A stretch of 64,000 nt of DNA from CBDHDJ01 sp965261645 (GTDB taxonomy: Bacteria > Pseudomonadota > Alphaproteobacteria > SHVV01), in the NCBI GenBank assembly GCA_965261645.1, contig CBDHDJ010000003.1, forward strand, positions 496,001 through 560,000. The letters run 5' to 3'. Positions within the stretch are counted from its first letter, which is position 1, and every line of letters begins with the position of its first letter. The notes under the pieces are model-generated. The model made no database searches and was not told the origin of the DNA. It saw only the letters and a list, made by a program, of their open reading frames with translations. Positions 17,317 to 25,219 of this stretch are shown piece by piece. A program made the position numbers and the translations under genes.

Positions 17317-17684
17317 GACCGTCTGGGCGGAGATCCCCTGGAGGGATTTCTCCGCTGAGCTCGATGGATGCTGGGTTTCACAGCTTTCCCGGCCGCGTTA
17401 TTCGCATTGTTCGAGAACCGGCCGAACGCAAGGCAACCCTACTGCCGGCGGCGGTGGTTACGACCTGCAGGTTAGTGGATTCACCGGCCCGTCGCGACAA
17501 CGGATATGCTATCCGGGGTGGAGCACTGATTTCGCGATCTTCGTTCGATACGGCTTTGGTTCGACCCGCACACGATGTCGCGCGGCACGCGGTTTGAGTA
17601 ATCGCTTACGGCCGGGTAGCGGTCCCGGCTCAAATCCGATTAAATATTCATCGATTGCCGATGTCTCGCGAGGGAGGGGACGCC
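17317..17684 (+). other. Intergenic region between divergent genes
   Basis: This is 368 bp between the divergent ABC ATPase and the diiron-type gene. No conserved frame is seen. It should contain the promoter of the downstream gene; the AT-richer stretch GATTAAATATTCATCGATTG (17638-17657) just before it is a candidate -10 region, not assigned further. Confidence 0.4.
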
Positions 17685-18371
17685 ATGGCCGAGAATTCGA
17701 AATTCCGCAAAGCTTTGGAAGCCGCGGTGGGACCGCGTCACACGCAGAACCACCCCCTGTTCCAGAAATGGCAGTCCGGCGAACTCAGCAGAAAGTGTGT
17801 CGCCGGCTACATGTTCGAGCTGTGGCACTACGTGAGCCACGTCTACCCGGCCTTTTGGCTGATCTCCGCCAAGGCGCCGCAAGACGTGGTCGAGATCGAG
17901 ATCGAGAACTGGAACGAGGAGATGGGCGAAGAGAACCCGCACCCCGAGCTCTATCTCCGCTTCCTTGAAGCGTGCGGCGAGGACCGCGACGAGATCATGG
18001 CCCGCGAGGCTTTGCCCTCGACGGAAGGGTGGACCAACTGGTTGCTGAAGCTGGCAAATGAGGAGCCGTGGTATGCGTGTTTTGCCGCCATGCACGTGGG
18101 CAGCGAGTTCCAGTTCGCCGGCACCATGGGGAGCGTGCTCCAGGCCCTGCGCGAGAAGTACAAGTTCACCGAGCACGAGATCGAGCATTTCTGGGTGCAC
18201 TCGGAAGCGGATGTGAAGCACGGCGGGACCGCCATGGACGCGCTCGAGCGCCACTTGACCACCAAGGAGCTTCAGGAAGCTGCCGTTCACTACGTCTCCG
18301 AAAGTGCGCGGCGAACGTGGTTTTACAACGACTGCATCTACCTGCATTACGAGCAGGGCCAGCTCAACTGA
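17685..18371 (+). CDS. Heme-oxygenase-like diiron (HDO/PqqC/TenA-fold) protein
   Basis: This 228-residue all-helical protein belongs to the heme-oxygenase-like superfamily that includes PqqC, CADD, UndA and BesC. The candidate metal-ligand pattern of the diiron branch (HDO) is present: Glu82/83 and His86 in EEMGEENPHPELYLRF, Glu141 in HVGSEF, and HxxxDxxH at His172-Asp176-His179 (HSEADVKH). Such enzymes use O2 for oxidative C-C, C-N or N-oxidation chemistry on amino acids, fatty acids or cofactors; the reaction here is unknown. ATG 17685 is selected because GGGAGGGGACGCC precedes it; an upstream in-frame ATG at 17655 lacks this. It stands alone between IS-disrupted regions. Confidence 0.75.
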   Translation: MAENSKFRKALEAAVGPRHTQNHPLFQKWQSGELSRKCVAGYMFELWHYVSHVYPAFWLISAKAPQDVVEIEIENWNEEMGEENPHPELYLRFLEACGEDRDEIMAREALPSTEGWTNWLLKLANEEPWYACFAAMHVGSEFQFAGTMGSVLQALREKYKFTEHEIEHFWVHSEADVKHGGTAMDALERHLTTKELQEAAVHYVSESARRTWFYNDCIYLHYEQGQLN

Positions 18372-18790
18372 GGGAAGGATAAGGCTCCGGCGCGCCTTAT
18401 GGCTCAGCACAGCTGGCTGCCGCGGGACTGCGCCGCAGCGCGGCGGCGAATCACGCCCACAACGAAGGGGAGCTTGATGGACAAGATCGCCATCTCCCCG
18501 GCACATTGGCCGCACCGCCCCGCCGTTGCTGCGCACGAAGTGGTTACGCTTACTCCTTGCGGACGCGCCACGTGCGCGATCAGTATTCGTGGGCTAATTT
18601 GCACATCGAACCCAGATCTGGGGCGTTCCACGGGGACGAGCGTGATGGCGGAGCAGGCGAGCGAGTGCTCCTGACTCAAAGTGGACATTGACCAGAGTTG
18701 TGAGCGATGGACACGACCGGAGCTATGAGTTCCGAGCCTTCATGCGCTATAGTTTCGTGCTCAAGAGTGGGAGGGTCGAATCGCCCCAAT
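18372..18790 (+). other. Gap containing a 20-bp repeat and a possible truncated gene start
   Basis: No complete gene is supported in these 419 bp. At 18428-18447 lies CTGCGCCGCAGCGCGGCGGC, identical to 27904-27923. AAGGGGAGCTTG followed by ATG at 18477 looks like a real translation start (MDKIAISPAHWPHRPAV), but the frame soon loses any coding character and stops at 18674. It may be the 5' scar of a gene removed in the rearrangement that brought IS3 copy C. Confidence 0.35.
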
Positions 18791-18877
18791 TGTCTGACGT
18801 CAGCGCCTTTGGGGCAAATTGAGGTAATTGCATAACGGAGGATTTCTGGCTCATCGTAGTGACCGAAGGGAACGAAG

Positions 18878-19225
18878 ATGAGACAGAAATCAATGAGCAA
18901 GAACGACCCGGCGGAGGGAACGGTTCGGGATATTCGCCGCAAGACACGCAAGCAGTATACGGCTGAGGAGAAGATCCGGATCGTGGTGTCGGGCCTGCGC
19001 GGCGAGGAGAGCATCGCCGCCTTGTGCCGCCGCGAGGGCATCGCCGAGGGTCTGTATTACAGCTGGTCGAAAGAGTTTTTGGAAGCGGGCAAGAAGCGGC
19101 TCGCCGGCGACACCGGGCGCCAAGCGACCTCGGGCGAGGTTAAAGGCCTGCGCCAGGAGATGCGCGACTTGAAGGAGTTGGTCGCCGAACTTTCGCTGGA
19201 GAACCGGCTTCTCAAAAAAACATGA
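18878..19225 (+). CDS. IS3-family transposase OrfA, copy C (shortened)
   Basis: This OrfA has 115 residues. The A-run after LLKK has seven A instead of eight, so the frame ends LLKKT-stop at 19225. It neither overlaps orfB nor keeps the same slippery context. The helix-turn-helix and leucine-zipper parts are unchanged. Whether the OrfAB fusion can still be made from A7 is unclear. Confidence 0.85.
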   Translation: MRQKSMSKNDPAEGTVRDIRRKTRKQYTAEEKIRIVVSGLRGEESIAALCRREGIAEGLYYSWSKEFLEAGKKRLAGDTGRQATSGEVKGLRQEMRDLKELVAELSLENRLLKKT

Positions 19226-19247
19226 TCGGGCATGGGGGAGACGAGGA

Positions 19248-20228
19248 ATGAGGTATCCCGCATCCGAGAAGCTGGAGATCATCCGCCTGGTCGAGCAGTC
19301 CCACCTGGGCGTCGGGTCCACTTTGGACAAGCTGGGCATTCCGAAGACCACCTTTTATCGCTGGTACGATCGCTTTCTGGCCTTTGGCGACGCCGGTCTT
19401 GAGGATCGCAACAGCAGCCCAGGCCGGGTGTGGAACCGGATCCCGGATGATGTCCGGGGGCAGATCATCGATCTTGCCCTGGAGGAGACGCAACTGTCGC
19501 CCCGGGAACTGGCCGTCAGGTTTACGGACACCAGGGGCTACTTTGTCTCGGAAGCCTCGGTTTACCGGCTTCTCAAGGCCCACGACCTGATCACCAGCCC
19601 CGCTTTCGTGGTCATCAAGGCAGCCGATGAGTTCCGCGACAAGACCACGGCGCCGAACCAGCTGTGGCAGACCGACTTCACCTATCTCAAGGTCATCGGC
19701 TGGGGCTGGTTTTACCTGTCGACCATCCTGGACGACTATTCCCGCTACATCATTGCTTGGAAGCTCTGCACCAACATGACGGCGGACGATGTGACGGCAA
19801 CACTGAAGTTGGCGCTAGAAGCCTCAGGCTGCAATCGCGCCAATGTCGTCCACAAGCCGAAGCTGCTCAGCGACAACGGCTCGTCCTATATCTCCGGCGA
19901 TCTGGCTGAATGGCCCGAGGACCACGGTATGGATCACGTTCGGGGCGCACCGTATCACCCGCAAACCCAGGGCAAGATCGAGCGCTGGCATCAAACGCTG
20001 AAGAACCGGATCCTGCTTGAAAATTATTATCTACCCGGCGATCTCGAAAACCAGATCAGCGCCTTCGTCGATCACTACAACAACCAACGCTACCACGAGA
20101 GCATCGGCAACGTAACTCCAGCCGACGCCTACTTTGGACGCCACACCGCCATCATCGAAAAGAGAAAAAAGATCAAAAAACTGACCACCCAAAACCGCCG
20201 CTTGAACCATCAAAGCCAAGCGGCTTAA
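19248..20228 (+). CDS. IS3-family transposase OrfB, copy C (natural C-terminus)
   Basis: This 326-residue OrfB is the only one of the four copies ending in the family-type basic tail KKIKKLTTQNRRLNHQSQAA, because its late A-run has six A. All DDE residues are present (TDFTYLK, LDDYSRYI, SDNGSSYIS, GKIERWHQ). One substitution, Leu to Pro in AEWPEDHG, is unique to this copy and may matter for activity. Confidence 0.9.
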   Translation: MRYPASEKLEIIRLVEQSHLGVGSTLDKLGIPKTTFYRWYDRFLAFGDAGLEDRNSSPGRVWNRIPDDVRGQIIDLALEETQLSPRELAVRFTDTRGYFVSEASVYRLLKAHDLITSPAFVVIKAADEFRDKTTAPNQLWQTDFTYLKVIGWGWFYLSTILDDYSRYIIAWKLCTNMTADDVTATLKLALEASGCNRANVVHKPKLLSDNGSSYISGDLAEWPEDHGMDHVRGAPYHPQTQGKIERWHQTLKNRILLENYYLPGDLENQISAFVDHYNNQRYHESIGNVTPADAYFGRHTAIIEKRKKIKKLTTQNRRLNHQSQAA

Positions 20229-20301
20229 CATCAAACAAAGATGAGCCAGATCCTCCCTATGAAACACGCTCAACAGTCCCATTTGTTTTGATGACGGACA
20301 G

Positions 20302-21141
20302 GTGTGTCTGCGCGGCGTTCTCGATGAAGAGTGGGTGGAACGGATGCGTGCGGCGTTGGAGCGCTTTTACGCCGATCCCACGCCGTGGGGCCAGAACGTC
20401 AATCCCGAGGGCACGCCGGGGCGCTTCGCGTTCGATATTTATATGTGGACGCGCGATCCCGATCTCCGCGCGCTGGCGTTCGAATCACCACTGCCGCAGA
20501 TCGTGGCGACGCTGATGCGGTCGAACACCATCAACCTGTTGTGGGATTTCCAATTGCTCAAGGAGCCCCACTCTCTCTACCCGACCGACTGGCATCACGA
20601 CCAGCCGGTCGATCCGTGTAACGGCTGGCAGTGTTGCGGCACCTGGGTGCCGCTCGACGACGTGACGCTCGAGAGCGGCGCGCTCGAATACATCAAGGGT
20701 TCGCACAAGTGGGGCCGCTGGTTCGATATCCTCGGCACCGACGTGAGGGACGGCGAAGGCTATTTCGTGGGTTACGCCGGCGAAGACCCGCCGCCGCCGG
20801 GCGCGCACGATCATTACGAGGAGATGCTCGACTTCGAGAGCTTGCGCGATCGCTATGAGATCCTGCATTTCGACACCGAGCCAGGTGACTGCGCTGTTCA
20901 CCAGCTCATGATGATGCACTACGCGCCGGGCAACACGACCGACCGCCGCAGGCGCATCGTCGGCCACAAATTCGCCGGTGACGATGCGACCTACGCGGTG
21001 CGGGAGGGCCCATTCCGGGTGCTGCCGCCGTGGGATCCCGAACTCAATTCCGGCGATCGGTTCCCCGCGGGCGATCACTCGATCTATCCCCGGGTGTGGC
21101 CCCGCCATGCTCGCGCCGACAAATGCCGCGCCGCGGAATAA
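20302..21141 (+). pseudogene. PhyH (phytanoyl-CoA dioxygenase) family oxygenase, N-terminus removed by IS3
   Basis: This is a 2-oxoglutarate/Fe(II)-dependent oxygenase of the PhyH family. The Fe site is visible as His-x-Asp in WHHDQPVDP (~95-102) and a distal His in HQLMMMHYAPGNTTDRRRRI (~205-213), followed by the 2-oxoglutarate-binding Arg region. The frame starts directly at the IS3 copy C boundary with VCLRGVLDEEWVERM. Family proteins carry about 15-20 residues (helix plus a GY element) before this point. A GTG at 20302 could serve as a start, giving 279 residues, so residual expression from the IS is possible. The C-terminal end looks complete. The substrate is unknown. Confidence 0.78.
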
Positions 21142-21408
21142 CGCGCCCCGGCGATTGTCCGCAACCACTCGATGAACCACAAAATGAAACCGGCCCGCCG
21201 AGCGGCCCTAGGCCCTATTTCGGCATATCCCCACTCCGTGTCTGCGGCGCATAGGTCCCGCCGGTTAGTTTAAGGGGTGGCCCCCCGGCGACGCCTCGAC
21301 CAGACGAAACCTTCTCCCGGGCGGGCGTTGAGCGGGCCGCAACTCCCATTGATCGTGCACGAACCGAAGGATCGACCCGTTCTCGGGATACATCCACACC
21401 GTCATCTA

Positions 21409-22472
21409 GAGCGTTTTCCTATAATTTGCGGTCATAGCCGGCAGCAGCGAAGTAGTTTTCGCATTCCGTTGGTGTGAAGGTGTCGATGCCTTGGGCGATG
21501 GCGTCCCAGAGGTCATCGACGGTTCGGGCGGCGGTCTTTTTGAGGAAAGCCTTGAGCTTGGAGAAGGCCATTTCAATGGGGTTAAAGTCAGGGCTGTAGG
21601 GCGGCAGGAAGCGCAACTCTGCCGCGGCGACTTCGATGGCCGTGCGCACGGCGATGGGTTTGTGGGCGGGTAAGTTATCCATCACCACGATATCGCCGGG
21701 TTTGAGCGTCGGGACCAAGACCTGCTCCACATAAGCGAGGAAGGCGGCACCATGCATGGCACCGTCGAGCACCATGGGCGCGGTCATGCCTTCAAGGCGG
21801 AGCGCGCCAACGAAGGTCGTCGTCTTCCAGTGTCCATGAGGCACCGGTGCTTGGCAACGCTCGCCCCGTGGCGCCCGGCCGTAACGCCGGGCCATCTTGG
21901 TCGAAGCGCCGGTCTCGTCAATGAACACCAGCCGCTCGGGCTTCAGATCGGGTTGGGCGTCGAACCAGGCCTGCCGGCGGCGCAGGACGTCAGCTCGCTG
22001 TTGCTCGCAGGCGTGCGCGGTTTTTTTTGAACGTCATGCCGTGCCGGTCGAGCAGCCGCCAGACCGTGCTTTGGGCCACCGTCAAGCCATGCCCCGCGTC
22101 CAGGTGTGCCGCGATCTCGCCCAAGGTGATGTCCGGCGTCTCGTCAACCAGCGCCAGGATTTCCTCGGCATGGGCCTCGATCCGGTGCGAGCGGTGGTCA
22201 CCGCCTTGCGGCCTAGGCCCGACATCGCCCGTCCGCCGCCACCGATTCACCCATTTGATCGCCGTTGATCGCCGTCGAGGCCGCAACCCCGAAGCGGCGC
22301 GCCGCCGAGCGCCGCGACAGGCCGCTGTCAACCGCCGATACAAGCCGTTCTCGAAGATCATTGGAAAGAGGTTTCGTCATGCAGGCTGGCCTCCTCCACC
22401 AGCCCACATCTTGAATCAGAAATTCGATCCCATGGGAATCCCAAAAAGAATCCGTCAGCTCAGAAAATGCTC
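21409..22472 (-). mobile_element. IS630-family element in a TA target
   Basis: Terminal repeats GAGCGTTTTC (21409) and GAGCATTTTC (reverse-complemented from 22472) are flanked by the TA dinucleotide (21407-21408 and 22473-22474), as expected for IS630/Tc1 elements. It contains one transposase gene broken in two places. It inserted next to the 3' end of the tryptophanase-like pseudogene. Confidence 0.88.
21419..22380 (-). pseudogene. IS630-family transposase with two frame disruptions
   Basis: The N-terminal part from ATG 22380 (MTKPLSNDLRERLVSAVDSG) has the helix-turn-helix LSRRSAARRFGVAASTAI. A 10-bp tandem duplication CGGCGATCAACGGCGATCAA (plus strand about 22250-22270) then shifts the frame. 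The middle part (IKWVNRWRRTGDVGPRPQGG to HGMTFKK) continues in a second frame. An A8 run (T8 at 22021-22028) shifts it again; with A7 it would continue as Lys-Lys-Thr-Ala-His-Ala. The DDE domain follows from 21928: FIDETGAS, VMDNLPAHK and LPPYSPDFNPIEMAFSKLK. The A-run could be a natural slippage site, as in some IS630 elements, but the duplication is a true lesion. Confidence 0.88.
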
Positions 22473-23224
22473 TAGTTGGCTAATGGCGTCTCATCCACAT
22501 AGGTGAACTTCGCCGTGAAATGGCGGAGAATCGGCGGCTCGGCAACAATTTGCATGCCCCTGAGGCTTGCGCGCCGCTCAAAAACTTCGAGGATCGCTTC
22601 CAGGACATAGTCGATGTGGCTCTGCGTGTAGACCCGCCGGGGGATGGCAAGCCGCACGAGATCCATGGGCGCCGCCCGCTCGTTGCCGTCGGGTTGACGG
22701 CCGAACATGACCGTGCCGATTTCGCAAGACCTGATACCGCCGTGCACGTAAAGCTCCACTGCGAGCGACTGTCCCGGTTACTGGAGGGGCGGGATGTGCG
22801 GCAGGAACCCACGCGCGTCGAGATAAATCGCGTGTGCGCCCGCGGGTCGGATCATCGGCACCCCGGCCTCGACAAGCCCCTTTTCGACATAACGCGCACA
22901 GGCAACACGGTATCTGAGGTAATCCTCCTCAACGATCTCCTCGAGCCCGACCGCAATGGCCTCGAGATCGCGCCCCGCCATGCCTCCGTATGTGGGTAAC
23001 CCTTCGGTCACGATGAGCATGTTGCGGCAGTCAGCCGCCCAGTCGTCATCATTGAGGGCAAGCCATCCGACGGTGTTCGCGAACGCGTCCTTCTTCGCGC
23101 TCATCGTGCAGCCGTCGACATGGGAAAACATCTCACGGACGATATCGGGTATCGGCATGGTCTCGTAGCCGGGCTCACGGAGTTTGATGAAGTAAGCGTT
23201 TTCGGCGAACCGGCAGGCGCACTC
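22472..23224 (-). pseudogene. Tryptophanase/tyrosine phenol-lyase, 5'-truncated with an in-frame TAA
   Basis: This is the C-terminal half of a PLP-dependent beta-eliminating lyase. From 23224 the frame reads CRFAENAYFIKLREPGYET, then VDGCTMSAKKDAF with the PLP Lys, EGLPTYGGMAGRDLEAIAVG, and LDARGFLPHIPPLQ. It stops at TAA (22778-22780) where the family has Gln-Tyr. The same frame continues PGQSLAVELYVHGGIRSCEI to DETPLAN and a stop formed at the IS630 border. Thus a single Tyr-to-stop change, not a frameshift, splits it. About 220-240 N-terminal residues are missing, lost at a junction near 23216-23224 close to the IS1182 copy. It is not functional. Confidence 0.87.
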
Positions 23225-23305
23225 AGTTCAGCCGCTCAACGACCCTGCCTAATCCAATTCCAGACGTTCTCCGTAGTTGAGCGTTAATTTCTAATTCTCT
23301 CTTAT

Positions 23306-24749
23306 CAGCCCGTTGATTAAGTCGGCGCCGTCTGATTCTCTGGTTCCCTGATTTGCAGGGGAATTTGCCGATGGCGATGGGACGGCAGAAGGATGGTCAG
23401 GGGGACCTGATGGTGAGCTGGTCGGAGATGCCGCGCTCTCCGGGTCATGTGTTTTATGACCGCTTGCAGTCGGTGCTGATCGAGGGCGGCTTCGACGCCT
23501 TTGCCGAGGCGAGCTGCCGGCCTTATTACGCGGTCCGGATGGGCGCGCCCTCGGTGCCGCCCGGGCGCTATTTCCGGATGCACCTGGTGGGCTACTTTGA
23601 GGGCATCGACAGCGAGCGCGGTCTGGAGTGGCGCTGCTCGGACTCGCTTTCGCTGCGGGCGTTCCTGCGACTGGGGAGCCGTGATCGGGTACCGGACCAT
23701 TCCTGGCTGTCACGGAGCCGCACGCGCCTGCCCCATGAAGTCCACGCGGCGGTCTTCGACTGGGTTCTGGTGCTGATCGCCGAGGCGGGGCTGATCAAGG
23801 GCGAGCGCATCGGCGTCGATGCCTCGACCATGGAGGCCAACGCGGCGCTGCGGAACATCGTGCGGCGCGACAACGGCGAAGGCTACCGGGAGATGCTGGA
23901 GCGCCTGGCCCGGGAAAGCGGGGTCGAGACACCCACGGCCGAGGACCTGGCGCGTCTGGACCGGAAGCGCAAGGGCAAGAAGCTTTCCAACACGGATTGG
24001 GTTTCGAAGAGCGACCCCGAGGCCAAGATCACCAAGATGAAGGACGGCACGACGCATCTGGCCTACAAGCCCGAGCACGCGGTGGATCTGGACACCGGCG
24101 CGGTGGTGGCGGCCGAGCTGCACCCGGCCGATGAGGGCGACACCACGACGCTTTCCAAGACCCTGGCGAAGGCCGAGGCAAACCTCGATGCGGTGGATGC
24201 GGCACCGACATCGGAGGACCCGGCCGAATGCGTCGCCGACAAAGGTTATCACTCACGGGCGGTCTTGAGGGCTCTGAACGACAGTCCCTGGAAGACCCGG
24301 ATCGCGGCGCCCAAGCAGACCGGCTTTTCGCGCTGGCACGGTGATGAGGCGGCGCGGCGCGCGGTCACCAATAACCGTGCGCGGCTCAAGTCCGGGGTCG
24401 CCCGCGAGGCCTTCAAGCTGCGCGCCGAGATCGTCGAGCGCTGCTTTGCCCACAACCTCGATCGTGGCGGCATGCGACGAACCTGGCTGCGCGGGCGAGA
24501 GAATGTGCACAAGCGATACCTGCTCCACGTCGCCGGCCACAATCTATCGTTACTGATGCGCCAGCTCATCGGCGCCGGCACCCCGCGGGAGGCCGTGGCG
24601 GGCGGATATGGCGGTATTTTCGTTCTGCTCACGCCCACCGGGGCCATGCTGGTGGCACGGGGGGGCTCGCAAAGCGGCCAGACGGCTTTCGCCGCCGCAT
24701 TCCTCATCTGGGAGTGAGAGCCGGAAAAAGCCACTTAATCAACGGGCTG
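23306..24749 (+). mobile_element. IS1182-family insertion sequence, copy 1
   Basis: The perfect inverted ends CAGCCCGTTGATTAAGT (23306) and ACTTAATCAACGGGCTG (ending 24749) enclose 1,444 bp. The flanks are TTAT left and TTAG right, one mismatch from a 4-bp duplication. The same element occurs at 33107-34550 (perfect TTAT repeat) and 55034-56477 (perfect ATGG repeat). Confidence 0.92.
23371..24717 (+). CDS. IS1182-family transposase, copy 1
   Basis: This 448-residue DDE transposase of the IS1182 group has RGLEWRCSDSLSLRAFL in the N-terminal domain, first Asp in GERIGVDASTMEAN, second Asp in ECVADKGYHSRAVL and the Glu region ERCFAHNLDRGGMRR. ATG 23371 follows AGGGGAATTTGCCG; a TTG at 23353 in the same frame is less likely. 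It is intact and nearly identical to copies 2 and 3, so it moved recently and is probably active. Confidence 0.92.
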   Translation: MAMGRQKDGQGDLMVSWSEMPRSPGHVFYDRLQSVLIEGGFDAFAEASCRPYYAVRMGAPSVPPGRYFRMHLVGYFEGIDSERGLEWRCSDSLSLRAFLRLGSRDRVPDHSWLSRSRTRLPHEVHAAVFDWVLVLIAEAGLIKGERIGVDASTMEANAALRNIVRRDNGEGYREMLERLARESGVETPTAEDLARLDRKRKGKKLSNTDWVSKSDPEAKITKMKDGTTHLAYKPEHAVDLDTGAVVAAELHPADEGDTTTLSKTLAKAEANLDAVDAAPTSEDPAECVADKGYHSRAVLRALNDSPWKTRIAAPKQTGFSRWHGDEAARRAVTNNRARLKSGVAREAFKLRAEIVERCFAHNLDRGGMRRTWLRGRENVHKRYLLHVAGHNLSLLMRQLIGAGTPREAVAGGYGGIFVLLTPTGAMLVARGGSQSGQTAFAAAFLIWE

Positions 24750-24831
24750 TTAGGGTCGCCACACGTCATGAGAGTCCCGAACCGACGGGGCCCTCGGTCG
24801 ACACCCACCTCCCCGGCGCCGCATTGATTGC

Positions 24832-24888
24832 GTAGGGCACACGACTGAAATCGGGTGCGGGCCAGAGCAATGCGCTTTCGCTGTCCAT
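24832..24888 (-). pseudogene. 5' fragment of a third Rieske oxygenase gene
   Basis: ATG at 24888 opens MDSESALLWPAPDFSRVPYA, matching the first 19 residues of the Rieske gene at 27798 (MNDESALLWPAADFSRVPYG). Similarity stops abruptly at 24831, 82 bp from the IS1182 copy. The upstream promoter block is also conserved (24958-24986). This is the start of a third tandem paralogue whose body was deleted. Confidence 0.85.
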
Positions 24889-24957
24889 TGTCGTCAGCCA
24901 ACCCAGGAGCCTCGGCTACCTATTGTGGCCAATCAAGTGCCGGCCCAGCGGTTGACT

Positions 24958-24986
24958 ATGCTAAATCACGGGCATTGTCCGTAAAG
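24958..24986 (-). promoter_or_regulatory. Duplicated Rieske promoter with a palindromic operator (fragment copy)
   Basis: On the minus strand, -35 CTTTAC (24981-24986) and -10 TAGCAT (24958-24963) are separated by 17 bp. Inside the spacer and overlapping -35 is the near-palindrome ACGGGCATTGTCCGT (24968-24982). The same arrangement precedes the intact Rieske gene at 27865-27893. Conservation between two diverged copies supports a function. Confidence 0.6.
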
Positions 24987-25219
24987 CGCGCACCCCAAAG
25001 CTTTGCGGCCCACAATCCAGAACGAAGGCTCCCCGCGGCACCTTCGTGAGATGGGCCCGTTAGGTGAGCAGGTAATGGTTCGATCAGCTAAATGTGTGAT
25101 CGATCTTCTTGCTGATCAGGCCTTCCGGCAGCGCCAATCCTGCGCCTCACAAACGAAAACACGAACTCTTCCCGCAATTCTCGATTTGCCGCCGACACAA
25201 CCCATACCGAAGCCGGTGA
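24987..25219. other. Gap between the Rieske promoter remnant and the Rieske gene
   Basis: With 24889-24957 this makes about 330 bp without a gene, broken only by the promoter block. I see no other conserved feature. Confidence 0.35.

Larger units (their letters stand above)
18791..20300 (+). mobile_element. IS3-family insertion sequence, copy C (no target duplication)
   Basis: The left end is TGTCTGACGTCA at 18791 and the right end TGATGACGGACA at 20300. The flanks are CAAT and GGTG, so there is no 4-bp duplication. On the right it abuts a PhyH gene that lacks its first codons. Two 1-nt deletions in A-runs (A7 instead of A8 in orfA, A6 instead of A7 in orfB) distinguish it from the other copies. 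Confidence 0.92.

Noticed and set aside
17600..17650. tRNA-like T-arm (GGCTCAAATCC)
   Set aside because: No matching acceptor or anticodon arms around it. I recognised no tRNA or rRNA gene in the window.
3261..23224. Stop-codon recoding as an explanation for the in-frame stops
   Set aside because: One case uses TAG, the other TAA; all three stop codons end normal genes here and neither site has a recoding structure, so ordinary pseudogenisation is simpler.
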